Both the position numbers and the translations under genes were made by a program. The notes below the pieces were generated by a model. That model did not search any database. It was not told where the DNA came from and was given only the letters and a program-made list of their open reading frames with translations. This document shows positions 23,187-33,520 of a DNA stretch of 64,000 nucleotides, in pieces (position 1 is the first letter of the stretch; the number at the start of each line of letters is the position of its first letter). This DNA comes from Clarkia xantiana subsp. parviflora (taxonomy: Eukaryota; Streptophyta; Magnoliopsida; Myrtales; Onagraceae), in assembly GCA_036873135.1 (NCBI GenBank), contig JAPTYO010000027.1:825195-889194 (forward strand), read 5' to 3'.

Positions 23187-23884
23187 TGTTGGATCACGAT
23201 GGAACTCCGGCACGGATCTTGACGGCAATCCTAGCTCCTTCGCTCCACGCAATCCTGCAAGAGGGGATAGACCGGGCGGTGACCCAGAATCCCTCTCCGA
23301 TGCTTAAATGAGTACTTCGTCTGACTGGCAAGCAACAGATATCAAGAGTATTGAATTTCAACGTAACCTGATCTGAGGTGACCTCCTGCCCTTTTATAGG
23401 CAAAGAGGTGTCTCAGGTACCTGGCGAACCGTTAGGGGTGGTTAGCCTGTATCCCGCTTATCTCGTACACGATCTCGCGTATCTCAGCCATGCCCCGCGT
23501 ATCTCGGCCACGATCCGTGTATCTTAACCACGTCCCGTATATCTCGGCCACGCCCCGCATATCTTGGCTTTATCCTCTGGTAACGAGTCCCGACTCCCGT
23601 CGGGGACTCCAGAGTTATCTCGTTGTGTCACCGCTCGGGGCCCCTCGTCATCGTGACAGGGCCAATCATTCTCAGGGATTCATCATCGGGGCCTACTTAA
23701 AGGCTTCTCGTCGGGAGCTTTTAGCTCCACTGTCGGGACCGACTCTGTCGGGACCCTGCTTCGTCGGGACTCCCTTCATCGGGACCCTTCTCCTAGGTCA
23801 TCGTGACCTTTACTCTGGGCCTGGTGGGCCTGTTTGCCGTTTCCTCGCCGTTAAAGGGCTTGACGGCTATAATCGGACCCATCA
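23187..23884 (-). repeat. 3' LTR of A (left)
   Basis: 698 bp, tgttggatca...acccatca. It contains a ~23-bp degenerate repeat around cgtatctcggccacg and several gtcgggac words. On the minus strand TATAAAAG lies at the position equivalent to 31409-31416. Confidence 0.95.
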
Positions 23885-23897
23885 TTTGCCCCCAAGA
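23885..23897 (-). promoter_or_regulatory. Polypurine tract of A
   Basis: On the minus strand TCTTGGGGGCAAA directly precedes the LTR start TGATGGG. It is close to the tract of C and D. Confidence 0.85.
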
Positions 23898-24271
23898 CAT
23901 GAGGGACTTTTAGTTCGTCGTGTCTTCCAACTCCCGATTTTTCCAATACTAGAGTCGGGGATCTACTCCTTGGTTCAGTTACTTAAAGTTATCGGTCTTC
24001 TCCTCTGCGTTTCCTCAGGGTTTTATGGATAACTGCTATATCCCAAGGGTCTCTTCGGTTTTCTAGTGCATTAAATGCAGCAGATGATGGAGTGACGTTT
24101 TCGACCCACGTGCCTGATTTTTCGCGCCTGTCCTTTTCTGAAAAGTGCTTTTCAGGCCGTTTCATCATTACGCCCGTTGTCCTTCTGCACGTTTCATCTC
24201 GACGGTTCAGATTAAGACCTTTCGAATTTGACGACTCGGATCGAAGTGTCCTTTCAACTGTCTTCTTCGAC

Positions 24272-24279
24272 TATAAAAC
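24272..24279 (+). promoter_or_regulatory. TATA box of the antisense gene of A
   Basis: TATAAAAC in the context ctataaaaccctag, 163 bp upstream of the ATG at 24442. The orientation is opposite to the element's own transcription and the site is outside the LTR, which supports an independent transcription unit. Confidence 0.65.
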
Positions 24280-24441
24280 CCTAGCCACAGTCACAATTTA
24301 ACTTTTACCGTCTTCGAATTCTCAAAAGCTCTCTGCGATTCCTCTGCAATTCCAAGCTCTGTGCTTTCGAAGATCCTTGGAATCTTCTCCGACCACCTTT
24401 CCGGCGACACTTCGTTCATCTCTTTCGACCTTTACTTCACC

Positions 24442-27011
24442 ATGTCTGGTAAGGAAACACTCTTCGTTGCTCGTTCGTCTTTTCCTTTTTAATTTCTTCC
24501 AGAATCCCACTGTATTTTCTTGCCCTGGTTGCTTTTCAGACAGCGGTTCCAGCTCCGAGGGGAGAAAACCTTTTAAATTTGACTATGCTCCGAATGAAAT
24601 TTCCACCACTGCATACGATGCAGCTCTCCGAGAGGGTTGCATCACTCTCACCTGGGAACCTCGCTTCCCGTATGATCGGCATCGTCCCTCGAGTGACCCT
24701 GAGGTTACTCGTCCCCAGAAAGGGGAGGTATTTGTCTCTACGGGACAAATATCAGCGGGGATCAGGTTCCCCTTCTGCGGTAACCTGGTCGAACTGTGCC
24801 AACATTACCAAACACATCCCACCACTTTCTCTCCTCATGCCATCCGCATCTGGAACGCCTTCCAAGTCCTCTGTCTCCGACAGAAGTGGGTCTACAGCCT
24901 TCAACTTTTTCGGACTGAAATGCAACGAGGCGGGGGTTTGCGCCTTCTACCCTCGGATGCCCAAATGGAGTAAGCAGCAGCTTGCCCGGCACGGTTGGAC
25001 CAGTGACACCTGGAAGGTGGTCAAGGGTCGGGGACTCTTGATTGATACGGGATCTGACAACAGTAGCTGGAAGAGGAGCTACTTCTTCATCCAACATTCT
25101 TCTATCCCTTGGCCTCAGTGGGAGGTGGCAGCAGACCCTCCGCCTGCTTTCCACTCCTATGCTGATGAGGACTTCGAGACCCTTCAATTGATCCAGCTTT
25201 ATCGTTGGGGGGAGTCCTACACTCCTCTCAATGCTAACTCTCTGGTGGAGCGGGACCTGGTGCATACTGGGGTCCGACTCCTCAGTATTGTCTCTGGGGG
25301 GCAGCTCTTCGACGGCCCTTCTAGCATGGTCCCTTGGGTAAAATCTCTAACTTTTTCTTCGTTTATTGTTTGCAGCCAAGAAGGTGTCTGTGCTGACCGA
25401 TTTCTTCCTTAAGCAGGGGGAGACCGATGCTGTCCGCCCCTCGCGGAAGAGGAAGTCTGCCAAGAAGGCTGTTGCTGCCAGGTCGGGGTCTCCTTCAACG
25501 GAGCAACCCAAGCGACCGCGGGTGGATCTGGACCAACTCTTCGAGGTCCAGAATGCTGAAGAAGGTAAACAACTCCGACTCGCTATTAAATCATATAAAA
25601 GGATGGTTCCGTCGGACTTGATTTCCTCGACCAAGGAGGGCCGAATTGCTGATGTCAAGAGGATCCTTCGAGGTGAAACTCCCCGGGTCTTGAAGGCGGG
25701 CTACTATCACTTCCGCGGGAAGGATCAATACGTCTCCCGACGTATCATTTGGTGTAAGAATCCCGATGAACTTCCTGACTACCTATCTGAAGCTCTTCAT
25801 CCTCCAGGTGCAGGTCGCTCGGGAGCTTCCTCGGGGGCTGCAGTTTCTACAGATGCACCGCCTTCAGCGGGGGTGCCTCCCTCAGCTGGAGAGAAGGCAC
25901 CATCTGGTGAACAGTTTCGCCAGGTGGAGACCCTGGACTCCTCCGAGGAGACCGGCGGGGTTGATCCCCCTCAGCAGCGTCGGAAGGCGGGGCAATCCCC
26001 CTTGAAACCAACCCCTCAGGGGCCGCTTCCCTCGTCTTCTCCACAGCAGCGGGAGCTCTCTCCCATCCATGACTTTTCTCCCTCTCCTGTCCGGGCTGAG
26101 ACGGAGATGTGCCCTTCTCTTCCCCGTCCCATCTCTCCCATGGCTCTCGACAGGGACTTCTATAGGCCCTTCAACCCTTCGCAGGCCAATGCCCCCTGGG
26201 CTCCGATCCAGACGCTTCAGGGAGTCTCGCTCACGCAAGGGGAACAGGACCAAGAGCTGGCCCTGCATCTTCTGGCGGGTTCCATCCTGCCTTCTATGCG
26301 ACATCCGATTTACCTCAATCGGACGCATATGGAGCGGGACGTCAGGGATATAGCTGTGCGCCGCATCGAGGTGAAACTTCACTTTTTCCTTATTGATCAA
26401 TAAATCGAGTCTTTTGTCCTTCTAACACTTTTTCCTTTTGACTGCAGGAGCTCGGGGATTACAACCGCCTCATCGGGTATGTCATTGCCTATGATGAGGC
26501 TCGGGAGCGGGACCGAGGAGTTCGCGAGCAGCTTCAGGCGGATCTCAAGGCCTCCCAGTCATCGCGGGGGAAGCTGGTCAAGGAGCTGGCTGTCCTCAAT
26601 GAGAGGATTCGGGGCCTTCAGCAGCAGATCGCGGACTTCGAGGGGCTCTTGATGCAGGAGCGGCAGGAACGGGGGGCAGTCGTGGATCGGCTGACCCAGG
26701 AGAAGAAGGCCGCCGAGGACCAGCTGGTCCTCGAAAAGAAGGCTCTGGAGGAGCTGATCGCGGGGTTCCCGGCACGGCTGGCCGAAGCGGAGGCCAAGGG
26801 TCGGGAGGACTATCGGAAGTCGGAGGGCTTCCAAGCTGACGCCCTGAAGTTCTTCAGCGCGGAGGTGGAGAACACTCTCTTCAACGCCGTTGAGGAGCTC
26901 CACCTGGAGTACGGGGACGCCATCAATTTTGACAAGTCTCCTTCCCTCGCTCCCTTTGCGAAGAAGTACTTCGCTCTTTCCGAGGAGAGTGATGGGGGAG
27001 TACTCCGGTAG
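24442..27011 (+). pseudogene. Antisense intron-containing gene of A (putative gypsy-type transposon domain, coiled coil)
   Basis: Homologue of the antisense genes of D and C. Inferred exons are 24442-24448, 24540-25284, 25376-26370 and 26448-27011. The introns (91, 91 and 77 bp) are GT...AG; the last is phase 0, as in D and C. Tiny exon 1 joins as MSDSGSSSEG, resembling SDSGSRSG in D. The conserved IRFPFCGNLVELC and IRIWNAFQVLC segments follow (PF04195-like). Exon 3 has a basic RKRKSAKK stretch and a Pro/Ser-rich part. Exon 4 is heptad-like coiled coil. Exon 2 is broken by a one-base frameshift or small deletion near the T-run at about 24905. After the stop at 27011 an acidic/Ala-rich tail stays open in another frame to about 27147. 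A TATA box stands upstream. Role unknown. Confidence 0.7.
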
Positions 27012-27149
27012 TTGTCGAGGATGCTTCTGAGCTTCCAAGTGCGGACGCCCCGATAGCCAATCCTCCCAAGGCCAACCCTGCGGACCCCTCTGCTACTGAC
27101 TCCGCGGACCCAACTGCTGCCCATGCTGCCGACAAGGACCAAGCTTGAG

Positions 27150-27330
27150 TGTTTTTATCTTTAGAGTCCTTGTATCTTCTTCTTTTTTGTCATCGTCGGG
27201 CCCTCGAGCCCTTATCAATATCAAACTTCTTTAGTTCCGATCTTTTGTTGCACTTCTCCAAGTGACTTTACTTATACGCGCTTAAGTCGGACATTCTCGT
27301 ACGTCTTTCCCGACGATTTTAATAACTTGC
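27150..27330. other. 3' flank of the antisense gene of A
   Basis: T-rich non-coding sequence that leads into the tandem array. The 3' end of the deleted antisense gene in B (39435-39545) resembles it (ccttgta, ttgtcat/ttgttat, tcttt.gttccgat). Confidence 0.5.
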
Positions 27331-28130
27331 ACCACTTAAGGCGTCTTTCGGATACTTAGAATAAATCTAAGTATTGTGCACCACTTAAGGCGGCTTTCAT
27401 CGTGCACCACTGAAGGCGACTTTTCTCATGCACCACGGAAGGCGACTTTTCTCGGGCACCACTGAAGGCGACTTTCGGATACTTAGAATAAACCTAAGTA
27501 TTTGTGCACCACTTAAGGCGGCTTTCATCGTGCACCACTGAAGGCGACTTTTCTCATGCACCACGGAAGGCGACTTTTCTCGGGCACCACTGAAGGCGAC
27601 TTTCGGATACTTAGAATAAACCTAAGTATTTGTGCACCACTTAAGGCAGCTTTCATCGTGCACCACTGAAGGCGACTTTCGGATACTTAGAATAAACCTA
27701 AGTATTTGTGCACCACTTAAGGCGGCTTTCATCGTGCACCACTGAAGGCGACTTTTCTCATGCACCACGGAAGGCGACTTTCATCGTGCACCACTGAAGG
27801 CGACTTTCTTCGTGCACCACTGAAGGCGACTTTCATCGTGCACCACTGAAGGCGACTTTCATCGTGCACCACTGAAGGCGACTTTCATCGTGCACCACTG
27901 AAGGCGACTTTCGTTGTGCACCACTGAAGGCGACTTTCGTACTTAAACGTAAACCTAAGGGCAACTCTTGTTTGGAAGCAACCTCTTTATTTATTGGTAA
28001 AAAATAGGTTTACATCGAATCGATAAATAGCATACACCACTTAAGGCGATTTTACATCGGGCACCACCTAAGGTGACTTTCTCGGGCACCACTTAAGGCG
28101 ACTTTCTTCAAGCATGGTGTTTCTCCAAGT
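27330..28130. repeat. 26-bp tandem array in the 3' region of A
   Basis: The unit gtgcaccactgaaggcgact plus ttcatc recurs about 30 times with variants. At four places the insert atacttagaataaacctaagtat interrupts it, an 8-base-arm hairpin (ATACTTAG/CTAAGTAT). Element B carries the same family at 39541-40731. The array lies between integrase and the antisense gene, the hypervariable region of Tat/Ogre elements. Confidence 0.9.
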
Positions 28131-28139
28131 GTTCGCCAC

Positions 28140-28912
28140 TGAGAACGCTTTATCGCTCTGCCATCGAGGGCTTCCAGATACTTCTTCTCCTGAGAGCCGT
28201 TAAACGGTGGGCCATTGTCACTGGTCTCCACCTTAGGAATCCCATATTTGGACACGATGTGGGTTTGGAGGAACTTGACGATCTGATTCCCCGTTATTCT
28301 GGCTAATGCCTTCGCCTCTATCCATTTTGAAAAATAATCGATAACTACCAGTAAGTACTTACATTGTCCTTGTGCTTGTGGAAGAGGTCCCACCAAGTCG
28401 ATGCCCCACTGCGCGAAGGGTCCAGCGCTTTTGATGGATGTCAGGTTGGCAGCTGGGGCTACAATACTCGGGGCGTACCTCTGGCACGCGTCGCATGATC
28501 GGACCAACGTCGTTGCTTCTTTGCTCATCGTGGGCCAGTAATAGCCCAAGTTCAACATACGAGAAGCCTTTTCCAGGAAGTGCATCTTCCGATGGTTTAT
28601 CGGAGACTGCATTTCCTTGATTGCCCTTAGTTTCTCTGGGTTCACTTCAATTCCTCTTTGGTTCATCCTGGAGCCCCAACACTTCCCTGAATGGACTTTA
28701 AAGGCGTACCTTGTCGGGTTCAAGCGAACTTGACGGAGCTTTATCCGTTCAAATGCCATGGTGAGGTTGTGCACGCGATCCTGAGTTTGTCGGGACTTCA
28801 CCAGCATATCATCCACGTAGGCTTCCACGGTTTCTCCCAACGTATCTTTCAGATCTTATGGGGACGGAATGTCCAGACTCTTCTCTGGGATCTGTGTCTG
28901 TCTGGAGGACAG
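28140..28912 (-). pseudogene. Pol remnant of A (RT active-site end, integrase core)
   Basis: The minus-strand frame begins just before the RT motif AYVDDMLVKS. It jumps by deletion to the integrase zinc-binding end (LNLGYYWP..., CDACQ) and the integrase core (WGIDLVGPLP, IDYFSKWIEA, TSDNGPPFNG). Against element B four segments are missing: about 580 bp of RT before YVDD, about 1.09 kb of RT thumb/RNase H, about 0.31 kb, and about 0.54 kb of the integrase C-terminus. Two junctions lie at short matching words (tct; tgtacctyccga). It cannot supply RT or RNase H. Confidence 0.85.
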
Positions 28913-31168
28913 TCATGGCCTCTCGCCTCCTCCTCCGGGTGGCATTAACATAACATTTTCGGGAAGCCACCTGGTCACCTTTGACCTCCCCGACTCGTGG
29001 TCGGTCGGGAACTTCATCTTCTGGTGCACAGTCGAGGCAACTGCCATTAGTGGATTGATGGTTGTTCTCCCGATAATTGCGTTGTAGGTCCCAGCAGAAT
29101 CAACCACGACAAATTCCACGTTCCTCCTTTCTGACTTCCATCCGCTACCAAACTTTACTGGTAAGGTGATTACTCCCAACGGGTAGGAAGTTGAGCCAGA
29201 GAACCCGACCATCGGGAAGTTTGCCTCCTTCAGATCTTTCTTCGTCTTCCCCATGGCTTCCAACGCGTCCATGAATAGAATGTCGGAGGAGCTTCCTCCG
29301 TCAATCAGAATTCTCTTCATCTCGAACCCGTCTACATCCAGAGTTACTACTAAGGCATCGTCGTGCGGGGTCTCCACACCTATGAGGTCTTCCGACGAGA
29401 AGGAGATCACCATCTCTTCTTTCAAGGTCCAAGATCGAGACCTCTTACCCAGTACCACCGCAGTAGGAATCCTAGAGGCGTAAACCTCTCGAGCGGATGA
29501 GGTATCACCTCCAGCAGCAAATCCTCCATGAATCACATTGATGACTCGTCTTTCTTTGTGAACACCGGATGACTCTGGATCAGTTCTCTTTTTCTTCGGG
29601 GACCGATCGCGGGATCGGGAGCGGGACCGCGATCGGGACCGAGAGCGGGACCTGCATCGTTTGTCTCCTACAAACTCCTTGAGCTTTCCCTTCTGGATTA
29701 GCTTTTCAATCTCCTTTTTCAGCTCTCGACAGTGATTGGTGTCATGGCCATTTGCGCGGTGAAACCGACAATAGCGGTCTGTGCGGGACCCCAGGAATTC
29801 TCCATCTTTCTTTGGGGGGTATCTGGAGATACCTTGTTGTTCCATGACTGTCAGCACTTCCGCCATGGAACAGTTGAGGGGAATGTCGAGATCTTCCTTT
29901 TTATCCTTCCTCGGAGGACGTCTATCATCCCCCCGACCAGAGCGACCTCGGTCCCGACTACCTTCATGTTTGCCTTTTGACTTACGGTCGTCAAGAGGCT
30001 TGCTCGGCTGATTCCCTTTGTTCGATTTTGGGGGCTCCAGTTCTCCTGCGGCTATCTTTGACTCCTGGACATCGATCTGCCGCTTCACTCTCTTCTGTAA
30101 TGCTTCCATATTCCACACAGGTTTCTCAGCCACGCTGTGCATCAGGTCGGAACCATAGGGGGCCGTCAGGTTTCGAATGAAGGTACGAATTGTTTCGCCC
30201 TCCGAGATCTCCTCGTCTATCTCCGCCACATTGGCCGTGTACCGCTGGTAGTAATGTGCCAGTGATTCGTCGGGCCTTTGTACCACCAGGGTGAGGGACC
30301 TCACACTCTTCAGCAGACGTCGGCGACCCTGGTATTGTCGAATGAAGCGGTCGTGCATGTCAGCCCAACAGGTGATGCAGCCTGGGGGTAGACTAAAGAA
30401 CCAAGTCAGGGCCCTTTCTCCCAGTGTGTTCGGGAACAACGTACACACTATGTCTTCACTTGGGGCTCTTCCCAGACACGCCATGAGGTGCTTCTGGACG
30501 TGGCGAACTGGATCTCCTTCGCCATCATACTCCTTTATCGTGGGGATGCCTAGCCCAGGCGGGGCTAGGGTGTCAATGAGTCGGGGGACGAAGGGATGAG
30601 TGGATCGATCCCTCAGCTCCGACACCAGTGGCTTCTGTTCTCCCATACAGATGTTCACGATCTTTACCACCTGGTCGGGAGTGATGGGACCATTCAGGGG
30701 AATGGTCATGTGCTGTACTGGTCCTGGCCCATCAACCACGAACCTTTCCGGCTGACCAGCTGCCCTACCTCTGCCCTGGCCTCGGGGCGGGGCTTCCTGT
30801 GCGTTCCGACCCTCTGTTGGCAGGGTCGCTTCCTCTAACGGGGGCATCTCCTCCTGCCTCCTCGCAGCCTCTCTTCGATCCAAGAGAGCCTCTACAGCCG
30901 CCAGAAACATGGGCATAGCCTCTGCCACGGCCCTCGTCAAATCTGCAGCTGGAGGAGCCTCCTGCCCCCTGTTGTCCTGGTGCTGAGGGGCAACTTCTTC
31001 GGGATGCGATCCGTTATGCCCCCCTGTCTGGGAGAGCTCAGCCGGGGGATGGTTCTGGTTTTCCTCTTGTTCTGGTACTGAATTCAAATTCGTTGCAGCG
31101 GGGTGACGGGAACCACCGGATTGTCCCCTTCTGTTCTTGCCAGCCGTCATTGATCGAGTAGAAGGCAT
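28913..31168 (-). CDS. gag: Gag-aspartic protease of element A, intact 751-codon ORF
   Basis: Sense ORF starting 20 bases from the PBS (MPSTRSMTAG). Order: acidic, Gln/Pro-rich N-terminus (about 1-150); Retrotrans_gag capsid core (about 190-370, with GEGDPVRHVQKHL and ESLAHYYQRY); basic linker; zinc knuckle CRFHRANGHDTNHC; an unusual RS-dipeptide run; VINVIHGG; protease with DGGSSSDIL and YNAIIGRTTINP. Near residue 725 a one-base shift against B (after FPTDH) ends the frame before RT. The product would form the particle and cleave itself. It is the only complete gag in the window and so a possible donor for the defective copies. Confidence 0.9.
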   Translation of the reverse strand: MPSTRSMTAGKNRRGQSGGSRHPAATNLNSVPEQEENQNHPPAELSQTGGHNGSHPEEVAPQHQDNRGQEAPPAADLTRAVAEAMPMFLAAVEALLDRREAARRQEEMPPLEEATLPTEGRNAQEAPPRGQGRGRAAGQPERFVVDGPGPVQHMTIPLNGPITPDQVVKIVNICMGEQKPLVSELRDRSTHPFVPRLIDTLAPPGLGIPTIKEYDGEGDPVRHVQKHLMACLGRAPSEDIVCTLFPNTLGERALTWFFSLPPGCITCWADMHDRFIRQYQGRRRLLKSVRSLTLVVQRPDESLAHYYQRYTANVAEIDEEISEGETIRTFIRNLTAPYGSDLMHSVAEKPVWNMEALQKRVKRQIDVQESKIAAGELEPPKSNKGNQPSKPLDDRKSKGKHEGSRDRGRSGRGDDRRPPRKDKKEDLDIPLNCSMAEVLTVMEQQGISRYPPKKDGEFLGSRTDRYCRFHRANGHDTNHCRELKKEIEKLIQKGKLKEFVGDKRCRSRSRSRSRSRSRSRDRSPKKKRTDPESSGVHKERRVINVIHGGFAAGGDTSSAREVYASRIPTAVVLGKRSRSWTLKEEMVISFSSEDLIGVETPHDDALVVTLDVDGFEMKRILIDGGSSSDILFMDALEAMGKTKKDLKEANFPMVGFSGSTSYPLGVITLPVKFGSGWKSERRNVEFVVVDSAGTYNAIIGRTTINPLMAVASTVHQKMKFPTDHESGRSKVTRWLPENVMLMPPGGGGERP

Positions 31169-31187
31169 ATCAGCTTTTTGTTACGTT

Positions 31188-31204
31188 CCCACAGACGGCG
31201 CCAA
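31188..31204 (-). promoter_or_regulatory. Primer binding site of A
   Basis: On the minus strand TTGGCGCCGTCTGTGGG directly after the 5' LTR. TGGCGCCGT is complementary to a tRNA 3' end ACGGCGCCA (tRNA-Asp type); later bases do not fit well, so the tRNA is tentative. Confidence 0.75.
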
Positions 31205-31902
31205 TGTTGGATCACGATGGAACTCCGGCACGGATCTTGACGGCAATCCTAGCTCCTTCGCTCCACGCAATCCTGCAAGAGGGGATAGACCGGGCGGTGA
31301 CCCAGAATCCCTCTCCGATGCTTAAATGAGTACTTCGTCTGACTGGCAAGCAACAGATATCAAGAGTATTGAATTTCAACGTAACCTGATCTGAGGTGAC
31401 CTCCTGCCCTTTTATAGGCAAAGAGGTGTCTCAGGTACCTGGCGAACCGTTAGGGGTGGTTAGCCTGTATCCCGCTTATCTCGTACACGATCTCGCGTAT
31501 CTCAGCCATGCCCCGCGTATCTCGGCCACGATCCGTGTATCTTAACCACGTCCCGTATATCTCGGCCACGCCCCGCATATCTTGGCTTTATCCTCTGGTA
31601 ACGAGTCCCGACTCCCGTCGGGGACTCCAGAGTTATCTCGTTGTGTCACCGCTCGGGGCCCCTCGTCATCGTGACAGGGCCAATCATTCTCAGGGATTCA
31701 TCATCGGGGCCTACTTAAAGGCTTCTCGTCGGGAGCTTTTAGCTCCTCTGTCGGGACCGACTCTGTCGGGACCCTGCTTCGTCGGGACTCCCTTCATCGG
31801 GACCCTTCTCCTAGGTCATCGTGACCTTTACTCTGGGCCTGGTGGGCCTGTTTGCCGTTTCCTCGCCGTTAAAGGGCTTGACGGCTATAATCGGACCCAT
31901 CA
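31205..31902 (-). repeat. 5' LTR of A (right)
   Basis: 698 bp, one difference from the left copy. A minus-strand TATA box (TATAAAAG) lies at 31409-31416. It is followed by the duplication aaaac. Confidence 0.95.
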
Positions 31903-32053
31903 AAAACCAAAATTTCTTAATTTTGTTTTTAAAAAGAACATCTAAATTTTATAATTAAAAAAACATATCATCCGTTTGTTAAAACCAAGAAGAATTTCGA
32001 GATATTTTTTTTTTTCTCAAAACCACTTTTTTACCTTTTATATTGTATTTGAA
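31903..32053 (-). repeat. Satellite fragment between A and F2
   Basis: Inverted satellite sequence that continues from 23186. It stops at tttgaacaa, where it joins F-family internal sequence at about 32054. Confidence 0.88.
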
Positions 32054-32054
32054 C

Positions 32055-32162
32055 AAAGTTAGAATGGTGAAGTCAACAAAATATAAAAACTCAAAAAACA
32101 TGGCAATAAGCGAATATAATGAGCCCAAACCCTCTAAAACTTCCCCAGCAGAGTCGCCAAAT
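32055..32162 (-). other. Extra F-family PBS-side fragment outside the left LTR of F2
   Basis: These 108 bases are identical to 58486-58593, the internal sequence next to the right LTR of F2, including the PBS. They stand OUTSIDE the left LTR, so that LTR is flanked by internal sequence on both sides. Confidence 0.88.
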
Positions 32163-33520
32163 TGTCGGACCTAAAATCTGACCTATGGCGAATTACGTTT
32201 AGAAAACGTGGATTTTGAAAAGAGTCGCCACTAGTTAATTCTAAGGCTTCCACGGCGGCAGGATGGCTTCAGTGGCCTGGGACGGCGCCGGGCGGCCCTG
32301 GCGGAGCTCCGGTCGTGGCTGTCGGGAACTTCAGGCGGTCCGGATCTGCGCAGCAGTGGGGCTTTCCAGTACCGGCGCGGCGGTGGGAGGATGGGTCCGG
32401 TGGAAGTGAAGAAGACGATGACTCTTGTGAACGTCGGAGCAGACGGGGAGCGACATCGTCGGACTTTGTTGTGGTTACTGCGGGTCAATTAGTGGCGGGG
32501 TCGAGCGTATGGTGGGTGATACGGCTCCGTTAAAGCCGAGCTGCGGGATCGACCTAATGAACAAGAAGACTCAAAACACATCACATATATATATACATAA
32601 TATCGTATAGTAGTCTAATGGAAGGAAGATGTGAATGAATAATAAAGATGAGAATAAGAAGATGGGGTTGATCAATGGAGAACTATATATGGCTGGGTCG
32701 ACTTGGAGACGATGACTAGGCGAGCGGAATCAGAGCTAGTGGCCAAGTTGATTGCAATCTAACGTCAAGGGGGCCGACCTAGAATCTGGGCAGGCAGGGA
32801 ACCGAGACGTGGTCGCGGGATGGATCGGAACAACTAGACCTCGAGTTCGGATGAAGCGGCGGCTAACGGAAGCTCCGACAAGGTTGCTGCAATCAGGCTA
32901 GGATGGATGAACACGATGAGGAAGCTCGGTCAGTGGTGACTAGGGCTTCGTGAATTCCTGTACAGGACCCCCACTTTTATTGTGTTCCTTGGACTCTAAA
33001 GTCAAGGGTGGTGCCGTGAAGAGCAGTGGTTGGATGAACAGATCGGAGCTTCAGATGGTTGTGCTGGGCCGATGTCAGATCTGGGAGGGGTGCCATCGGA
33101 AGTAGTGGGATTGCAGGTCTTCAAGTAATCACCAGGAAATACATAATAATAATACCGGTAATAAAATATTAGAAGGAAGCAATAAAGCAATGGAGATGAA
33201 ATTATAATAAGAATGTTTTCTTTGTATTTTTCTGTGTCCATTACATTGTAAATCACCCATATTTATATTAATCTAGGCCTAAGCTAACTAGGAAATAAAT
33301 ATTACAGATTTATTCTAATCATAAATGCTAAATATTCAGAAAATATACTCTAAATATTCAACAAATATTATCTGCAATAAATACAAATAACTATCATAAT
33401 TTAAGCCAGTCCTATCTTTGGAAACTTCGCGACTTTCCATATTTAAATACTTCCTTTTTTTTACGCGTCACATGTGACATTTTGAACGTGCTACGCGCAG
33501 ACCAAAATTAGGTGTTTACA
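32163..33520 (-). repeat. Left LTR of F2
   Basis: 1358 bp, tgtcggacc...gtgtttaca. It differs from the right copy by about two substitutions and a 2-bp gt indel by my count. TATAAATA lies on the minus strand near 33258-33265. The middle part differs from F1 LTRs, while the GC-rich block and both ends are shared. Confidence 0.9.

Larger units (their letters stand above)
23187..31902 (-). mobile_element. Element A: young Ty3/gypsy Tat-lineage retrotransposon with deleted pol
   Basis: Both LTRs are 698 bp and differ at one position by my count (23729 against 31747). A perfect 5-bp duplication (aaaac) flanks the element. Minus-strand order: 5' LTR, PBS, gag-protease ORF, pol remnant, 26-bp tandem array, antisense gene (on the plus strand), polypurine tract, 3' LTR. 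Compared with B, pol has lost about 2.5 kb in four deletions. The element inserted into the satellite very recently although it encodes no RT core. Confidence 0.93.
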
